DNA of 64,000 nt from Nesterenkonia haasae. Lineage in GTDB: Bacteria > Actinomycetota > Actinomycetes > Actinomycetales > Micrococcaceae. Positions 52,915-60,916 of this stretch are shown here, piece after piece. The DNA lies in NCBI RefSeq assembly GCF_010119385.1, contig NZ_VFIE01000021.1, forward strand, positions 62,001 through 126,000. Reading direction: 5' to 3'. The translations under genes were made by a program, and so were the position numbers. Each line of letters opens with the position of its first letter. Position 1 is the stretch's first letter. The notes under the pieces were generated by a model. The model made no database searches and had not been told where the DNA came from. It was given only the letters and a program-made list of their open reading frames with translations.

Positions 52915-53763
52915 ATGTCTCGGATGACCCCAAGCGCTGCCCGCCGAACGCGCACCCCCTCTCGCTTCTATGTGGGTTGGGTGGCTGCGGTGTTGGTGAC
53001 TTCGCTGGCGATCGTTGTCTGCGTGATCGTAGCTGCAGCATGGGTCATCGGCGGAAAGGCTGCACCTCCGACGTCGTCTGTCCAAGAGCTCCTGCCTCCG
53101 GAACCGCGCCAAAGCCCTCCCCTCGTCTCGCAGGATGCTGAAGCAGCGTCAGTCTCAGCACTGGAACCGCCGGCTGCGGAAGAGGAAGAGTTTGTGATCG
53201 GCGCGGCCGCTGGCGTCCTTCCAAGGGCCTTGGAAAGCTCGACGGTCAAAGAGATTCCGATTGACAGACTCAGTGATCTGAAGTCGCTCGGGTGGGCGTT
53301 GCCCTTCCTGGACCGGTCGGGCTTCAGCCACGATTCCGTGGAAACAAGCTCAGCTGACAGTGAGCGGACCATCCAAGTTCACCTCACGGACGGTGATGAT
53401 TTCATCAACGTTGCCGAGACCCGCGCTGAAGCGGGAATCTCTGAGCTTCACCCACTGCGAGACAAGCTCGCCAGTCTGGTAGATCTGGACCGGGTCAGTG
53501 CTGAGGCCCTTGATCTGGATACCGGACATGAGGCCACTGTCTATATCGATAACGACTCAGACATCTGGACTGCAGCGGTAGAAACTCCCCATGTGCAGTA
53601 TGTGGTGACGGCCAGTCTGCCCGCCGAGTCAGCGAGAGAAGTGGCCTCTTGGGTGATGGTCACCGACCGCTCCCGTGTTCACCTGTCACATACTGCGCCT
53701 GGCCCGGCAGACCGGCTGGAGCGCGGCTTCGACGAGATGCTTACCTGGTTCGAAAGTGAATAA
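52915..53763 (+). CDS. Membrane-anchored protein with extracytoplasmic domain, unrecognised
   Basis: The 282-residue protein has a short basic N-terminus (SAARRTRTPSRFYVG), one membrane helix (about residues 20-45), a Pro/Ser/Glu-rich stalk and a folded external domain from residue 95 to the end. That domain (FLDRSGFSHDSVET, RVSAEALDLDTGHEATVYI, MLTWFES) vaguely recalls RseB/MucB-like lipid or protein sensors. It occupies the slot between O-methyltransferase and tatB where sigE and its anti-sigma gene often sit. No specific function is claimed. An upstream in-frame ATG at 52795 is unlikely. Confidence 0.75.
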   Translation: MSRMTPSAARRTRTPSRFYVGWVAAVLVTSLAIVVCVIVAAAWVIGGKAAPPTSSVQELLPPEPRQSPPLVSQDAEAASVSALEPPAAEEEEFVIGAAAGVLPRALESSTVKEIPIDRLSDLKSLGWALPFLDRSGFSHDSVETSSADSERTIQVHLTDGDDFINVAETRAEAGISELHPLRDKLASLVDLDRVSAEALDLDTGHEATVYIDNDSDIWTAAVETPHVQYVVTASLPAESAREVASWVMVTDRSRVHLSHTAPGPADRLERGFDEMLTWFESE

Positions 53764-53798
53764 CCCTGCCAGATAAAGCCTCACGGTAAAGTTGAGCT

Positions 53799-54305
53799 GT
53801 GCCTGGCTTCAACATCTACGAGATCGTCATCCTCATCGTGCTGGCCCTGGTGCTCCTGGGTCCCGAGCGGTTGCCCCAGTATGCGCAATCGTTGGCCGGG
53901 TGGGTGAAGAAGGCACGCCTGTGGGCAGATGACGCGAAAGTCCGTTTCAAAGAAGAAACGGGAGCAGATTTCGACGACGTCGATTGGCAGAAATATGACC
54001 CCCGGCAATACGACCCTCGCCGGATCATCCGCGATGCCTTGGCGGATGAGCTCGACGATGTTTCGCTGAGCAGCCCCGCCAGGAAACCACTTCAGGCTCA
54101 GCGCTCGCAGGGTCGGAACAGTGCCAAGCCGGTAGATCCTTTGGAGCTTTTCGGAGGCAGCGGGTCCGGTGGGAGGGGCGCACTGGCAGCCGGGGTTGCT
54201 GGAGCCGCAGCTGCAGGCACACACACATCGGAGGAGTCTCCGGATTCTGTGGATGCTGGTCCCATGCTGGAGGACCCTGCACCATTCGACGTTGACGCCA
54301 CCTGA
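53799..54305 (+). CDS. tatB: Twin-arginine translocase subunit TatB
   Basis: The 168-residue protein starts with a short periplasmic segment and a membrane helix (FNIYEIVILIVLALVLLGPE) ending in the GP hinge at residues 21-22. An amphipathic helix follows (QYAQSLAGWVKKARLWADDA), then a charged tail, the TatB pattern. It forms the receptor complex with TatC, which is not in the window. TAAAGT (53787-53792) lies 6 bases before GTG 53799, indicating a leaderless mRNA. Confidence 0.9.
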   Translation: MPGFNIYEIVILIVLALVLLGPERLPQYAQSLAGWVKKARLWADDAKVRFKEETGADFDDVDWQKYDPRQYDPRRIIRDALADELDDVSLSSPARKPLQAQRSQGRNSAKPVDPLELFGGSGSGGRGALAAGVAGAAAAGTHTSEESPDSVDAGPMLEDPAPFDVDAT

Positions 54306-54314
54306 GGCTCGGCC

Positions 54315-55073
54315 TCAGCTGAGCAGGACCTGTATTCCCATGGCCAAGGCTAGGATGCCACCCAGCAGAGCCACCGCGCTGACCGCACGGCGCATTGCGA
54401 CCTCATTCATGTGCCGCTGCACCCACTCTCCAGCGTACATACCGCCAACTATGGCGGCCACTGAGCCGAGCCACGCCCACCAGGGCAGCCCGGGGAGCTG
54501 ACCGTCGTCGATCGACCATTTGGTGCCGAAGGACACTACGGAGACGATCATCCAGAGCGGTTGCACCGTGGCGATCATGACCGGGATCGACCAGCGGGAG
54601 ACCACCGTGTAGATGGCGGTAGCTGGAGCTCCTACCGCGGCGAGGACCGTACCGGCCCCCACAGCTGCGCCGGTGACCGCCCGAGTCACGGGCCCGTCAA
54701 TGCTCAACCGGATGCGGTGCACAACCAGAGAGACCAAAATACCGAAGATGACAAGTGAGCCGACCACCACGTAGAGCACGCCTTCGTGCGCGTTGACGGA
54801 GACCCAGGCCGCCGGAGGCATCACAGCCAGTGCCGGAATCATGATCCAAGCCAGCCGTTTCCACTCAATGAGCCGCCAGGTGCGCCACATGATGAAGATT
54901 GGGGCGAAGATGGACAGGAAGTTGGCCAGCATCACTCCCTCATGCGCACCGATGAGCAGCACTACAAACGGCGACAGGATGAGTCCGAAGCCAGATCCCG
55001 TGACGCGTTGGATTCCGGACGTGGCGAACACCAGGGCGAGAATCGCAAGCGAGATCCACGTCAGCTCCGCCAC
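54315..55073 (-). CDS. TauE/SafE-family anion exporter
   Basis: The 252-residue membrane protein has about seven to eight helices and the TauE/SafE pattern SGFGLILSPFVVLLIGAHEG near residue 26. Another family element, WAWLGSVAAIVGGMYAGEW, is near residue 205. It probably exports sulfite or organosulfonate degradation products, or takes up small anions; the substrate is open. GTG start with GAAGGAAG upstream. It lies tail-to-tail with tatB and immediately downstream of the TRAP permease operon on the same strand, though 86 bases separate them. Confidence 0.82.
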   Translation of the reverse strand: MAELTWISLAILALVFATSGIQRVTGSGFGLILSPFVVLLIGAHEGVMLANFLSIFAPIFIMWRTWRLIEWKRLAWIMIPALAVMPPAAWVSVNAHEGVLYVVVGSLVIFGILVSLVVHRIRLSIDGPVTRAVTGAAVGAGTVLAAVGAPATAIYTVVSRWSIPVMIATVQPLWMIVSVVSFGTKWSIDDGQLPGLPWWAWLGSVAAIVGGMYAGEWVQRHMNEVAMRRAVSAVALLGGILALAMGIQVLLS

Positions 55074-55159
55074 TCAGCTTCCTTCCACCATGGGCATACG
55101 TCGCACGTGTCGCTGCGGCGCTCCAATTGTATCTCCGCCGCGGAGCGGCGAGACATTCT

Positions 55160-57172
55160 CTAAATAGACTTGAAGTGGAGCCGATCCTGGGACTTGGCCC
55201 GAATCAGCTGAATGGCCAATACCGCTGCGACCAGACCAATCCCGATCAGATCGTAGGTCAGATCAGCTGAGAGCATCATCACCGCCCCGACGGCGATCAC
55301 CGGGCGCAGGTACCAGGACATATCTACCATGAAATGCCCTTCCAGTGCCGTAGCGAGCAGCAGGATCGCCAGAACGGCCGATCCGACAACCTGAACTCCG
55401 GTGACGAAGTCCACGTCGCGCAGCAGCAGATCCGGGTTGTAGACGAAGATGAAGGGAATCACGTACCCGGCTGCGGCCAGTTTCATAGACGCGACGCCGG
55501 TGCGCATCGGTCTGCCTCCCGAAATGCCGGCTGCGGCGAACGACGCCAGAGCCACAGGCGGAGTGATGTTCGCAAACAGGCCAAAGTAGAACACGAACAG
55601 ATGGGCGACCAGCGGTTCTACGCCCAGCTCCACTAGAGCAGGTGCGGCCATAGTTGCGGTCACGATGTAAGCCGGAATCGACGGCAGTCCCATGCCGAGC
55701 ACCAGGCAGGCGAACATGGACATCACCAGGGTCCAGAACAGCACACCCCCGGAGAGGTCCACTATGGCGCTGGCCAGGATGACGCCGAAGCCAGTGATGG
55801 TGACGACGCCGACCACCACACCGACAGAGGCACAGGCCACTGCCACCGAGATGGCGGAGCGAGTGCCCTGATCCAGCGCTTGGATCATGTCCATCGGGCT
55901 CATCCTGGTGGTTTTGCGGATCATGGAGATTCCGATGGTGACCAGGATGGTGAACAGGGCCGAGTAGAGAATTGTGTAGCCGGTGAAGAAGAGCATGTAG
56001 ACCAGGAAGACCAGAGGCAGAAGCATATGCCCCCGCTCCTTCATGACCTGGAGGATATCCGGAAGGTTCTCCTTGGAGATGCCTTTGAGTCCCATACGGG
56101 TGGCCCGCAGATGAATCTGAGCGATCAGGCTCAGGTAGTAGAGCAGTGCCGGGACGATGGCGGCAAGGGCCACGGTGGTGTAGGGAACTCCGATGGTCTC
56201 AGCCATGATGAAGGCGGCTGCACCCATGATCGGCGGTAGGATCTGCCCACCCACGCTGGCGGTGGATTCCACTGCCCCGGCGAAGGTCCGCGTGTAGCCG
56301 ATCTTTTTCATCAGCGGGATGGTGAACGCACCGGTGGAGACGACGTTGGCGATGGCGGCACCGTTGATTGAGCCCATGAACCCCGAAGCTACGGTCGCTA
56401 CTTTTGCCGGCCCACCGCGGGTTTGCCCGGCGATCGCCAGCGCCAGGTCGTTGAACAGCTGGCTCATTCCGGATTTGGCCAGGAATGCGCCAAAGAGGAT
56501 GAAGAGGAAAATATAGGTCGCGGAGACACCGATAGCGGTGGAGAAGACACCCTCGGTGGTGGCGTAGAAGTTGTAGAAAAGTGTGTCCAGATCGTACCCG
56601 CGGTGGCGAAATAGTCCGGGCAGGTCCCGGCCGTAGATTCCGAAGAGGATGAACAGCACCGCGAGAATCGGCAGTGCCCATCCGGTGACGCGCCGGGCAG
56701 CTTCTAGCACCAGGACTACCAGCAGCGCGGCGACCAGGACATCAGTGCTGGAGAACCGGCCCGCTTGGAGCACGATGTTCTCGTAATTGACGATCAGGTA
56801 GACCGTGGGGACGACCGACAGCAGTGCGAGCGCGGCATCGGGGATGCGCCACCAGTTTTGCTGCGCGTTCCGGAACGGGGGGTAAATCATGAACGTCAGG
56901 AACAGCATGGCGGAGACGTGGATGGAGCGGTGCACCATGGTCGCCGGCGGCCCAGCGTAGGCGGTCCACAGGTGGTAGAGCGCGGTGAAGACTGCCACTG
57001 CCGAGATCAGGAAAGCCAGGGGCTTCCAGTTGGTGGTCCGCACCCTGGATTCGGCATCGTATTTGGCTACTGCCTCGGCGGCGTCGTCCTCGAGTGCCCC
57101 GCGGGCGTCAGACTCGCCGGGGGAGAGTTCGACGACGTCACCTTGAGTTTCGCTGCTTCGTTTGGTTGTCAT
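55160..57172 (-). CDS. TRAP transporter fused permease (4TM-12TM, TAXI type)
   Basis: The 670-residue protein carries an N-terminal DctQ-like four-helix part and a C-terminal DctM-like 12-helix part in one chain. Typical DctM elements are NDLALAIAGQTRGGPAKVAT, FMGSINGAAIANVVSTGAFT, GQILPPIMGAAAF and LGMGLPSIPAYIV. It imports organic acids or similar solutes using an ion gradient together with the TAXI protein at 57693. ATG 57172 overlaps the DUF1850 stop (TGATG); a GTG one codon earlier (57175) is also possible. It is the last gene of the three-gene operon. Confidence 0.93.
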   Translation of the reverse strand: MTTKRSSETQGDVVELSPGESDARGALEDDAAEAVAKYDAESRVRTTNWKPLAFLISAVAVFTALYHLWTAYAGPPATMVHRSIHVSAMLFLTFMIYPPFRNAQQNWWRIPDAALALLSVVPTVYLIVNYENIVLQAGRFSSTDVLVAALLVVLVLEAARRVTGWALPILAVLFILFGIYGRDLPGLFRHRGYDLDTLFYNFYATTEGVFSTAIGVSATYIFLFILFGAFLAKSGMSQLFNDLALAIAGQTRGGPAKVATVASGFMGSINGAAIANVVSTGAFTIPLMKKIGYTRTFAGAVESTASVGGQILPPIMGAAAFIMAETIGVPYTTVALAAIVPALLYYLSLIAQIHLRATRMGLKGISKENLPDILQVMKERGHMLLPLVFLVYMLFFTGYTILYSALFTILVTIGISMIRKTTRMSPMDMIQALDQGTRSAISVAVACASVGVVVGVVTITGFGVILASAIVDLSGGVLFWTLVMSMFACLVLGMGLPSIPAYIVTATMAAPALVELGVEPLVAHLFVFYFGLFANITPPVALASFAAAGISGGRPMRTGVASMKLAAAGYVIPFIFVYNPDLLLRDVDFVTGVQVVGSAVLAILLLATALEGHFMVDMSWYLRPVIAVGAVMMLSADLTYDLIGIGLVAAVLAIQLIRAKSQDRLHFKSI

Positions 57173-57687
57173 CACTGGCTCTCGATCCTCAGCTGTAGTG
57201 GTTCGCGGTCCGGAAGGTCGTCTGCTGCGATCGTGACCTCACCGTCGATGGTGAGTTCAAAATCTGCAGTGTGTGAGTGGAACCAGGTCAGAGACTCAAG
57301 TTCGCGGTCAATGTTCGTGATGCGGATGACCCCGTCGCCGAAGCTTAGGTCCCCTTCGTCCAGAGGCATCCCTGCTCCGTACTCAGAGAATTCCGTAGAC
57401 TCCAACAACAGATGAGCGTCGTCGCCCGGCGCAATCACTGTACGGTACGTGTCGGTCCAGGGGGATTGCTCGATCGAGTGGATCCATCGTTGAGTGATGA
57501 CAGTCCCGTCAGTCACGGGCAGCTCAGCCAGCACCTCATCAGTGCGTTGGTGAGAGATGACTGCCTGATGCCCCGGTGCAGAGTCGGCGCACCCGACAGT
57601 GCCTCCGAGGGCAATCGTGGCGGCGGCTGAGCCGAAAGACACCAGTCGCCGCCACGGTGAGCCTGTGGAAGGCTTCGAGCCGTTCAC
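57172..57687 (-). CDS. DUF1850 protein of the TRAP-TAXI operon
   Basis: The 171-residue exported protein has an N-terminal hydrophobic segment (about residues 15-32) and a possible lipobox Cys33 (GTVGCADS). The body has ITQRWIHSIEQSPWTDTYR and TEFSEYGAGMP, the DUF1850 signature. This domain is found between TAXI binding proteins and fused permeases, where it may assist the transporter. It starts with GTG shortly after the TAXI gene stop, and its own stop overlaps the permease start, so all three are coupled. Confidence 0.88.
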   Translation of the reverse strand: MNGSKPSTGSPWRRLVSFGSAAATIALGGTVGCADSAPGHQAVISHQRTDEVLAELPVTDGTVITQRWIHSIEQSPWTDTYRTVIAPGDDAHLLLESTEFSEYGAGMPLDEGDLSFGDGVIRITNIDRELESLTWFHSHTADFELTIDGEVTIAADDLPDREPLQLRIESQ

Positions 57688-57692
57688 GTCAC

Positions 57693-58721
57693 TTAGGAGT
57701 CCTGCTCATCGAAGTACCGGGCAGCACCTGGGTGCATTGGCACGACGATGCCTTCGTCAATGGTGTCGAGGGTGATCTGCTCTGCCGCTGCATGAGAGCT
57801 GTGAATGCGGTCCAAGTTGTCGAACAGTGCCGCAGTGATGTCATAGACCGCTTCCTCCGACAATTCGGAGGTGACCATGAGGTGGTTCGTCACACCTACG
57901 GTCTCCACGTCTTCATCATCAACATAGGTGCCGCCAGGGATGACATCTTCGGCGAAGAAGTCGTACTCCTCCAGCAGGTTCTCGCGCCCCTCACCGTCGA
58001 TGGGCACCACTACGAAGTCTGTGCTGGTTCCCAGCTCCACCAGTGTGGGGTTCGGAAGACCGGAGGTGACGAAGGCGGCGTCGATGTGGCCGTTGGCCAT
58101 CTGATCTGTGGCCTCGGCGTAGGAGAGATAGTCCTCGCTGATGTCGTCGTAGTCCATGTCGTAGGCACCGAGGATCATCTGCGCGTTGAGTTCCACACCG
58201 GAGCCCACATCGCCGACCGCAACATTCTGGCCGGCCAAATCCTCTACGGATTCAATGCCGGAGTTCTCCAGCGCTACGAGCTGAACCGTGTTGGGGTACA
58301 GGGTGGCGATGGCCATGAGGTTATCGCGCGCGTCGTCCTCAAACGGGCCTGTTCCCTCCATGGCCTGCACAGTGGCATCCCCCATGGTGAAGGCGAGCTC
58401 GGCGTCACCGTCGGTGAGCATATTGATGTTCTCTGCCGAAGCGCCGGAGGCCTGAACTGAGGTATCAGAGTCCAGCTCATCGGCCAGAATATCGGTCATG
58501 GTCGCACCGATTTGATAGTAAACCCCTGAGGAACCACCGGTGGCGATAGTGAGGAAGTCTGCGTCCATGTCACCGACTGCTGACTCATCGACGGCCTCTC
58601 CAGCCTCGGCATCAATATCGGCGTCATCGGTGGTGTCACCGTCGCCATTGCAAGCGGTCAGAAATAGCGCCGCGGCTGAGGCTGCGGCAGTGAATTTAAG
58701 CGTCTTGCTGCTCCACGTCAT
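57693..58721 (-). CDS. TAXI-family TRAP transporter solute-binding lipoprotein
   Basis: The 342-residue binding protein has signal MTWSSKTLKFTAAASAAALF, lipobox LTAC and lipidated Cys24. The mature part starts with an acidic stretch (EAGEAVDESAVGDMDAD) and then the TAXI core LTIATGGSSGVYYQIGA near residue 57, with SLIDGE-type segments such as MLTDGDAELAFTMGD. GGAGG is 9 bases upstream of the ATG. It delivers substrate (often glutamate or small carboxylates) to the fused permease downstream. The identity of the ligand is not readable from sequence. Confidence 0.93.
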   Translation of the reverse strand: MTWSSKTLKFTAAASAAALFLTACNGDGDTTDDADIDAEAGEAVDESAVGDMDADFLTIATGGSSGVYYQIGATMTDILADELDSDTSVQASGASAENINMLTDGDAELAFTMGDATVQAMEGTGPFEDDARDNLMAIATLYPNTVQLVALENSGIESVEDLAGQNVAVGDVGSGVELNAQMILGAYDMDYDDISEDYLSYAEATDQMANGHIDAAFVTSGLPNPTLVELGTSTDFVVVPIDGEGRENLLEEYDFFAEDVIPGGTYVDDEDVETVGVTNHLMVTSELSEEAVYDITAALFDNLDRIHSSHAAAEQITLDTIDEGIVVPMHPGAARYFDEQDS

Positions 58722-58772
58722 CGTGAATATCCTCCAAGGTGGTGATGTAATGTGCGCAATAATCCTAACGGC

Positions 58773-59903
58773 TCAGAGGACGTTGAGGGGCAGCTGACGT
58801 CGGGATATGCCTCGTGAGCGGCTTGCGAGGCGGTCTGCGACGCCCTGCAGTGCCTGTGCGGCGGGAGAGTCCGGTGCGGATATGACAGCCGGGGCGCCGT
58901 CGTCCCCCGCCTGCCGCAGAGCGGTGTCCAGAGGTACCGACCCCAAAAGCGGCACCGCACTCTCCAGTTGCGTGCTGAGCCGATCAGCGACCAGTTGCCC
59001 GCCCCCGGAACCGAAGAGGTCCAGCACTGTGCCATCGGGCAATGTCATCGGCCCCATATTCTCTACCACGCCGGCTACTCGCTGCTCAGTCTGTGTGCTC
59101 AGCGCACCGGCCCGCTCGGCCACCTCCGCTGCAGCGCTCTGCGGTGTGGTGACGACAAGCAGTTCTGCGCCCGGCAGCAGCTGCGCCACAGAGATGGCAA
59201 TGTCGCCGGTGCCGGGGGGCAGATCCAGAAGCAGCACATCGAGGTCGCCGAAGTGCACATCGGTCAGGAACTGCTCCACGGCCCGGTGCAGCATCGGGCC
59301 GCGCCATGCCACGGCCTGGTTGCCTTCAACGAACATGCCGATTGAGATGGTTTTCACGTCATAGGCCACTGGCGGCAGGATCAGCTCATCGATCCGGGTG
59401 GGTTTGTCGGTGATACCCATCAGCCCCGGTATGGAGAACCCATGCACATCGGCGTCGACGATCCCCACTTTCAGCCCCCGGGCAGCTAATGCGCACGCGA
59501 GGTTGACCGTCACAGTGGACTTGCCGACACCGCCTTTTCCTGAGGCAACGGCGTAGACCTGGGTGAGGGAGTCAGGCTGGGCAAACCTGTTGACCTTAGC
59601 CCCGTGGCCGTCCCGCAGCTGTTCCTTCAGGTCAGCTCGCTCTTCAGGTGTCATGACATCAAGCCGCACCTCAGCAGTCCGTATGCCCTCAGCGCGCACG
59701 GCGGCTGAGCTGACATCTTCAACGATCCGACTGCGCATGGGGCACGCTTCGGTGGTCAGTTTTACGGTGATCTGGGCGGTACCGGCATCGGTGACCTCCA
59801 CCGTCCCGACCATGCCGATCTGCGTGATGGGGACCCGAAGCTCAGGGTCAAGGACTTCGTCGAGCCGGCGACGGACACGTTCGGCAGCAGCTGATTCGGA
59901 CAC
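58773..59903 (-). CDS. mrp: Mrp/NBP35-type ATPase, iron-sulfur carrier
   Basis: The 376-residue P-loop protein has an N-terminal DUF59/MIP18 domain (DEVLDPELRVPITQIGMV) and the deviant Walker A SGKGGVGKST at residues 121-130. VDADVHGFSIPGLMGI, LLLDLPPGTGDIAISV and VENMGPMTLPDGT follow. The C-terminal CxxC of many Mrp proteins is not present at the usual place, as in other actinobacterial forms. It carries Fe-S clusters to apoproteins. GTG 59903 is preceded by TACACT 6 bases upstream, suggesting a leaderless start; the long N-terminal extension is non-coding. Confidence 0.92.
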   Translation of the reverse strand: MSESAAAERVRRRLDEVLDPELRVPITQIGMVGTVEVTDAGTAQITVKLTTEACPMRSRIVEDVSSAAVRAEGIRTAEVRLDVMTPEERADLKEQLRDGHGAKVNRFAQPDSLTQVYAVASGKGGVGKSTVTVNLACALAARGLKVGIVDADVHGFSIPGLMGITDKPTRIDELILPPVAYDVKTISIGMFVEGNQAVAWRGPMLHRAVEQFLTDVHFGDLDVLLLDLPPGTGDIAISVAQLLPGAELLVVTTPQSAAAEVAERAGALSTQTEQRVAGVVENMGPMTLPDGTVLDLFGSGGGQLVADRLSTQLESAVPLLGSVPLDTALRQAGDDGAPAVISAPDSPAAQALQGVADRLASRSRGISRRQLPLNVL

Positions 59904-59936
59904 ATCACCAGTGTAGTTGGGGGCACAATAGGACCT

Positions 59937-60788
59937 ATGGCAACTCTTCCTCTGCACACCGGCGCACTGCCCCGAGGTGAACTTCTCGGGCGGTACCGCT
60001 CCTATGAAGATGCACAGAAAGTCGTGGACCACCTTGCTGCGGACCAGGACTTCGACGTCAAAGCGCTGACGATTGTCGGTAACGACCTGCGGTCAGTGGA
60101 GAAGGTTCGTGGTCGGCTCAGTTATCCACGGGTGGCGGGAACCGGTGCGCTGCAGGGTGCTCTGTTCGGCGCCTTCATGGGTCTGCTGCTGATGCTGTTC
60201 ACCCCGGAGGCGCCCCTGCTGAACCTGGGTATGGCCGTGCTGATGGGAATGGCGATCTGGATGATCATCGGCGTGGTGAGCTTCGCCGCCCGGCGCGGTA
60301 CCCGCGGATTCGTTTCCGCCTCGCAGCTGACCGCGACCACCTACGACGTGGTGTGTGATTTTCAGGTGGCGGCGAAAGCGCGGCAGTTGGTCGCCGGAGC
60401 CGGAGTGCCGAGTCTCAACGCAATGAATGACCCCACGGGGCAGCCCGCTTCCAGCCCCACGTCAGGCTCAGCCGCATCTGACCAACGGCAGGTCCAGCAG
60501 AGTCCGATCCGGCGCGAGGCGCAGAGTCAGACCGCGCGTCAGCAGGAGCCCCTGTCCGGATCGGAGAACGAGGCCTCCCAAGGGACGTCGGCCTCGGCGG
60601 ATCAGCAGGAGCGCGCTCGCTCCACCCAGGAGTGGCAGGAACCGGGTGGAAGGCCACGCTACGGCGTCCGACTAGAGGATGTGGAGCAGCCGGGCAGTGA
60701 CCAGCAGGACAGCGCAGCCTCGCCGGAGTCTTCACCACAGCAGGAGGCTGAGCAGGCGTCCGCTGGTCAGGACAATACCCGCGGTTGA
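59937..60788 (+). CDS. General stress protein 17M-like membrane protein
   Basis: The 283-residue protein has an N-terminal domain (about residues 10-65: GRYRSYEDAQKVVDHLA and FDVKALTIVGNDLRSVE) like the general stress protein 17M domain. Two membrane helices follow (about 75-97 and 100-125) with FASASQ-like VSASQLTATTYDVV. After residue 165 it is disordered and very rich in Gln, Ser, Glu and Arg. It diverges from mrp across 33 bases. Function unknown beyond stress association. Confidence 0.8.
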   Translation: MATLPLHTGALPRGELLGRYRSYEDAQKVVDHLAADQDFDVKALTIVGNDLRSVEKVRGRLSYPRVAGTGALQGALFGAFMGLLLMLFTPEAPLLNLGMAVLMGMAIWMIIGVVSFAARRGTRGFVSASQLTATTYDVVCDFQVAAKARQLVAGAGVPSLNAMNDPTGQPASSPTSGSAASDQRQVQQSPIRREAQSQTARQQEPLSGSENEASQGTSASADQQERARSTQEWQEPGGRPRYGVRLEDVEQPGSDQQDSAASPESSPQQEAEQASAGQDNTRG

Positions 60789-60904
60789 TGAGCATCCAGC
60801 GGTGCCCCAAGATCGCGGAACCTGCCTGCGAGTCCGTAGCGCACTGAGGCCTGTGGTGTTCTGAGAACCCGACGCAACCGAACCTTACGCGGGACAAATT
60901 CCTG

Positions 60905-60910
60905 TAACGT
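60905..60910 (+). promoter_or_regulatory. Leaderless-type -10 box of davB-davA
   Basis: TAACGT lies 6 bases before the davB ATG at 60917, without a Shine-Dalgarno in between. Confidence 0.45.
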
Positions 60911-60916
60911 TGACCT

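Noticed and set aside
57576-58460. 294-residue plus-strand frame opposite the TAXI binding protein
   Set aside because: It is a shadow of the DUF1850 and TAXI genes, which have signal peptides and motifs on the minus strand.
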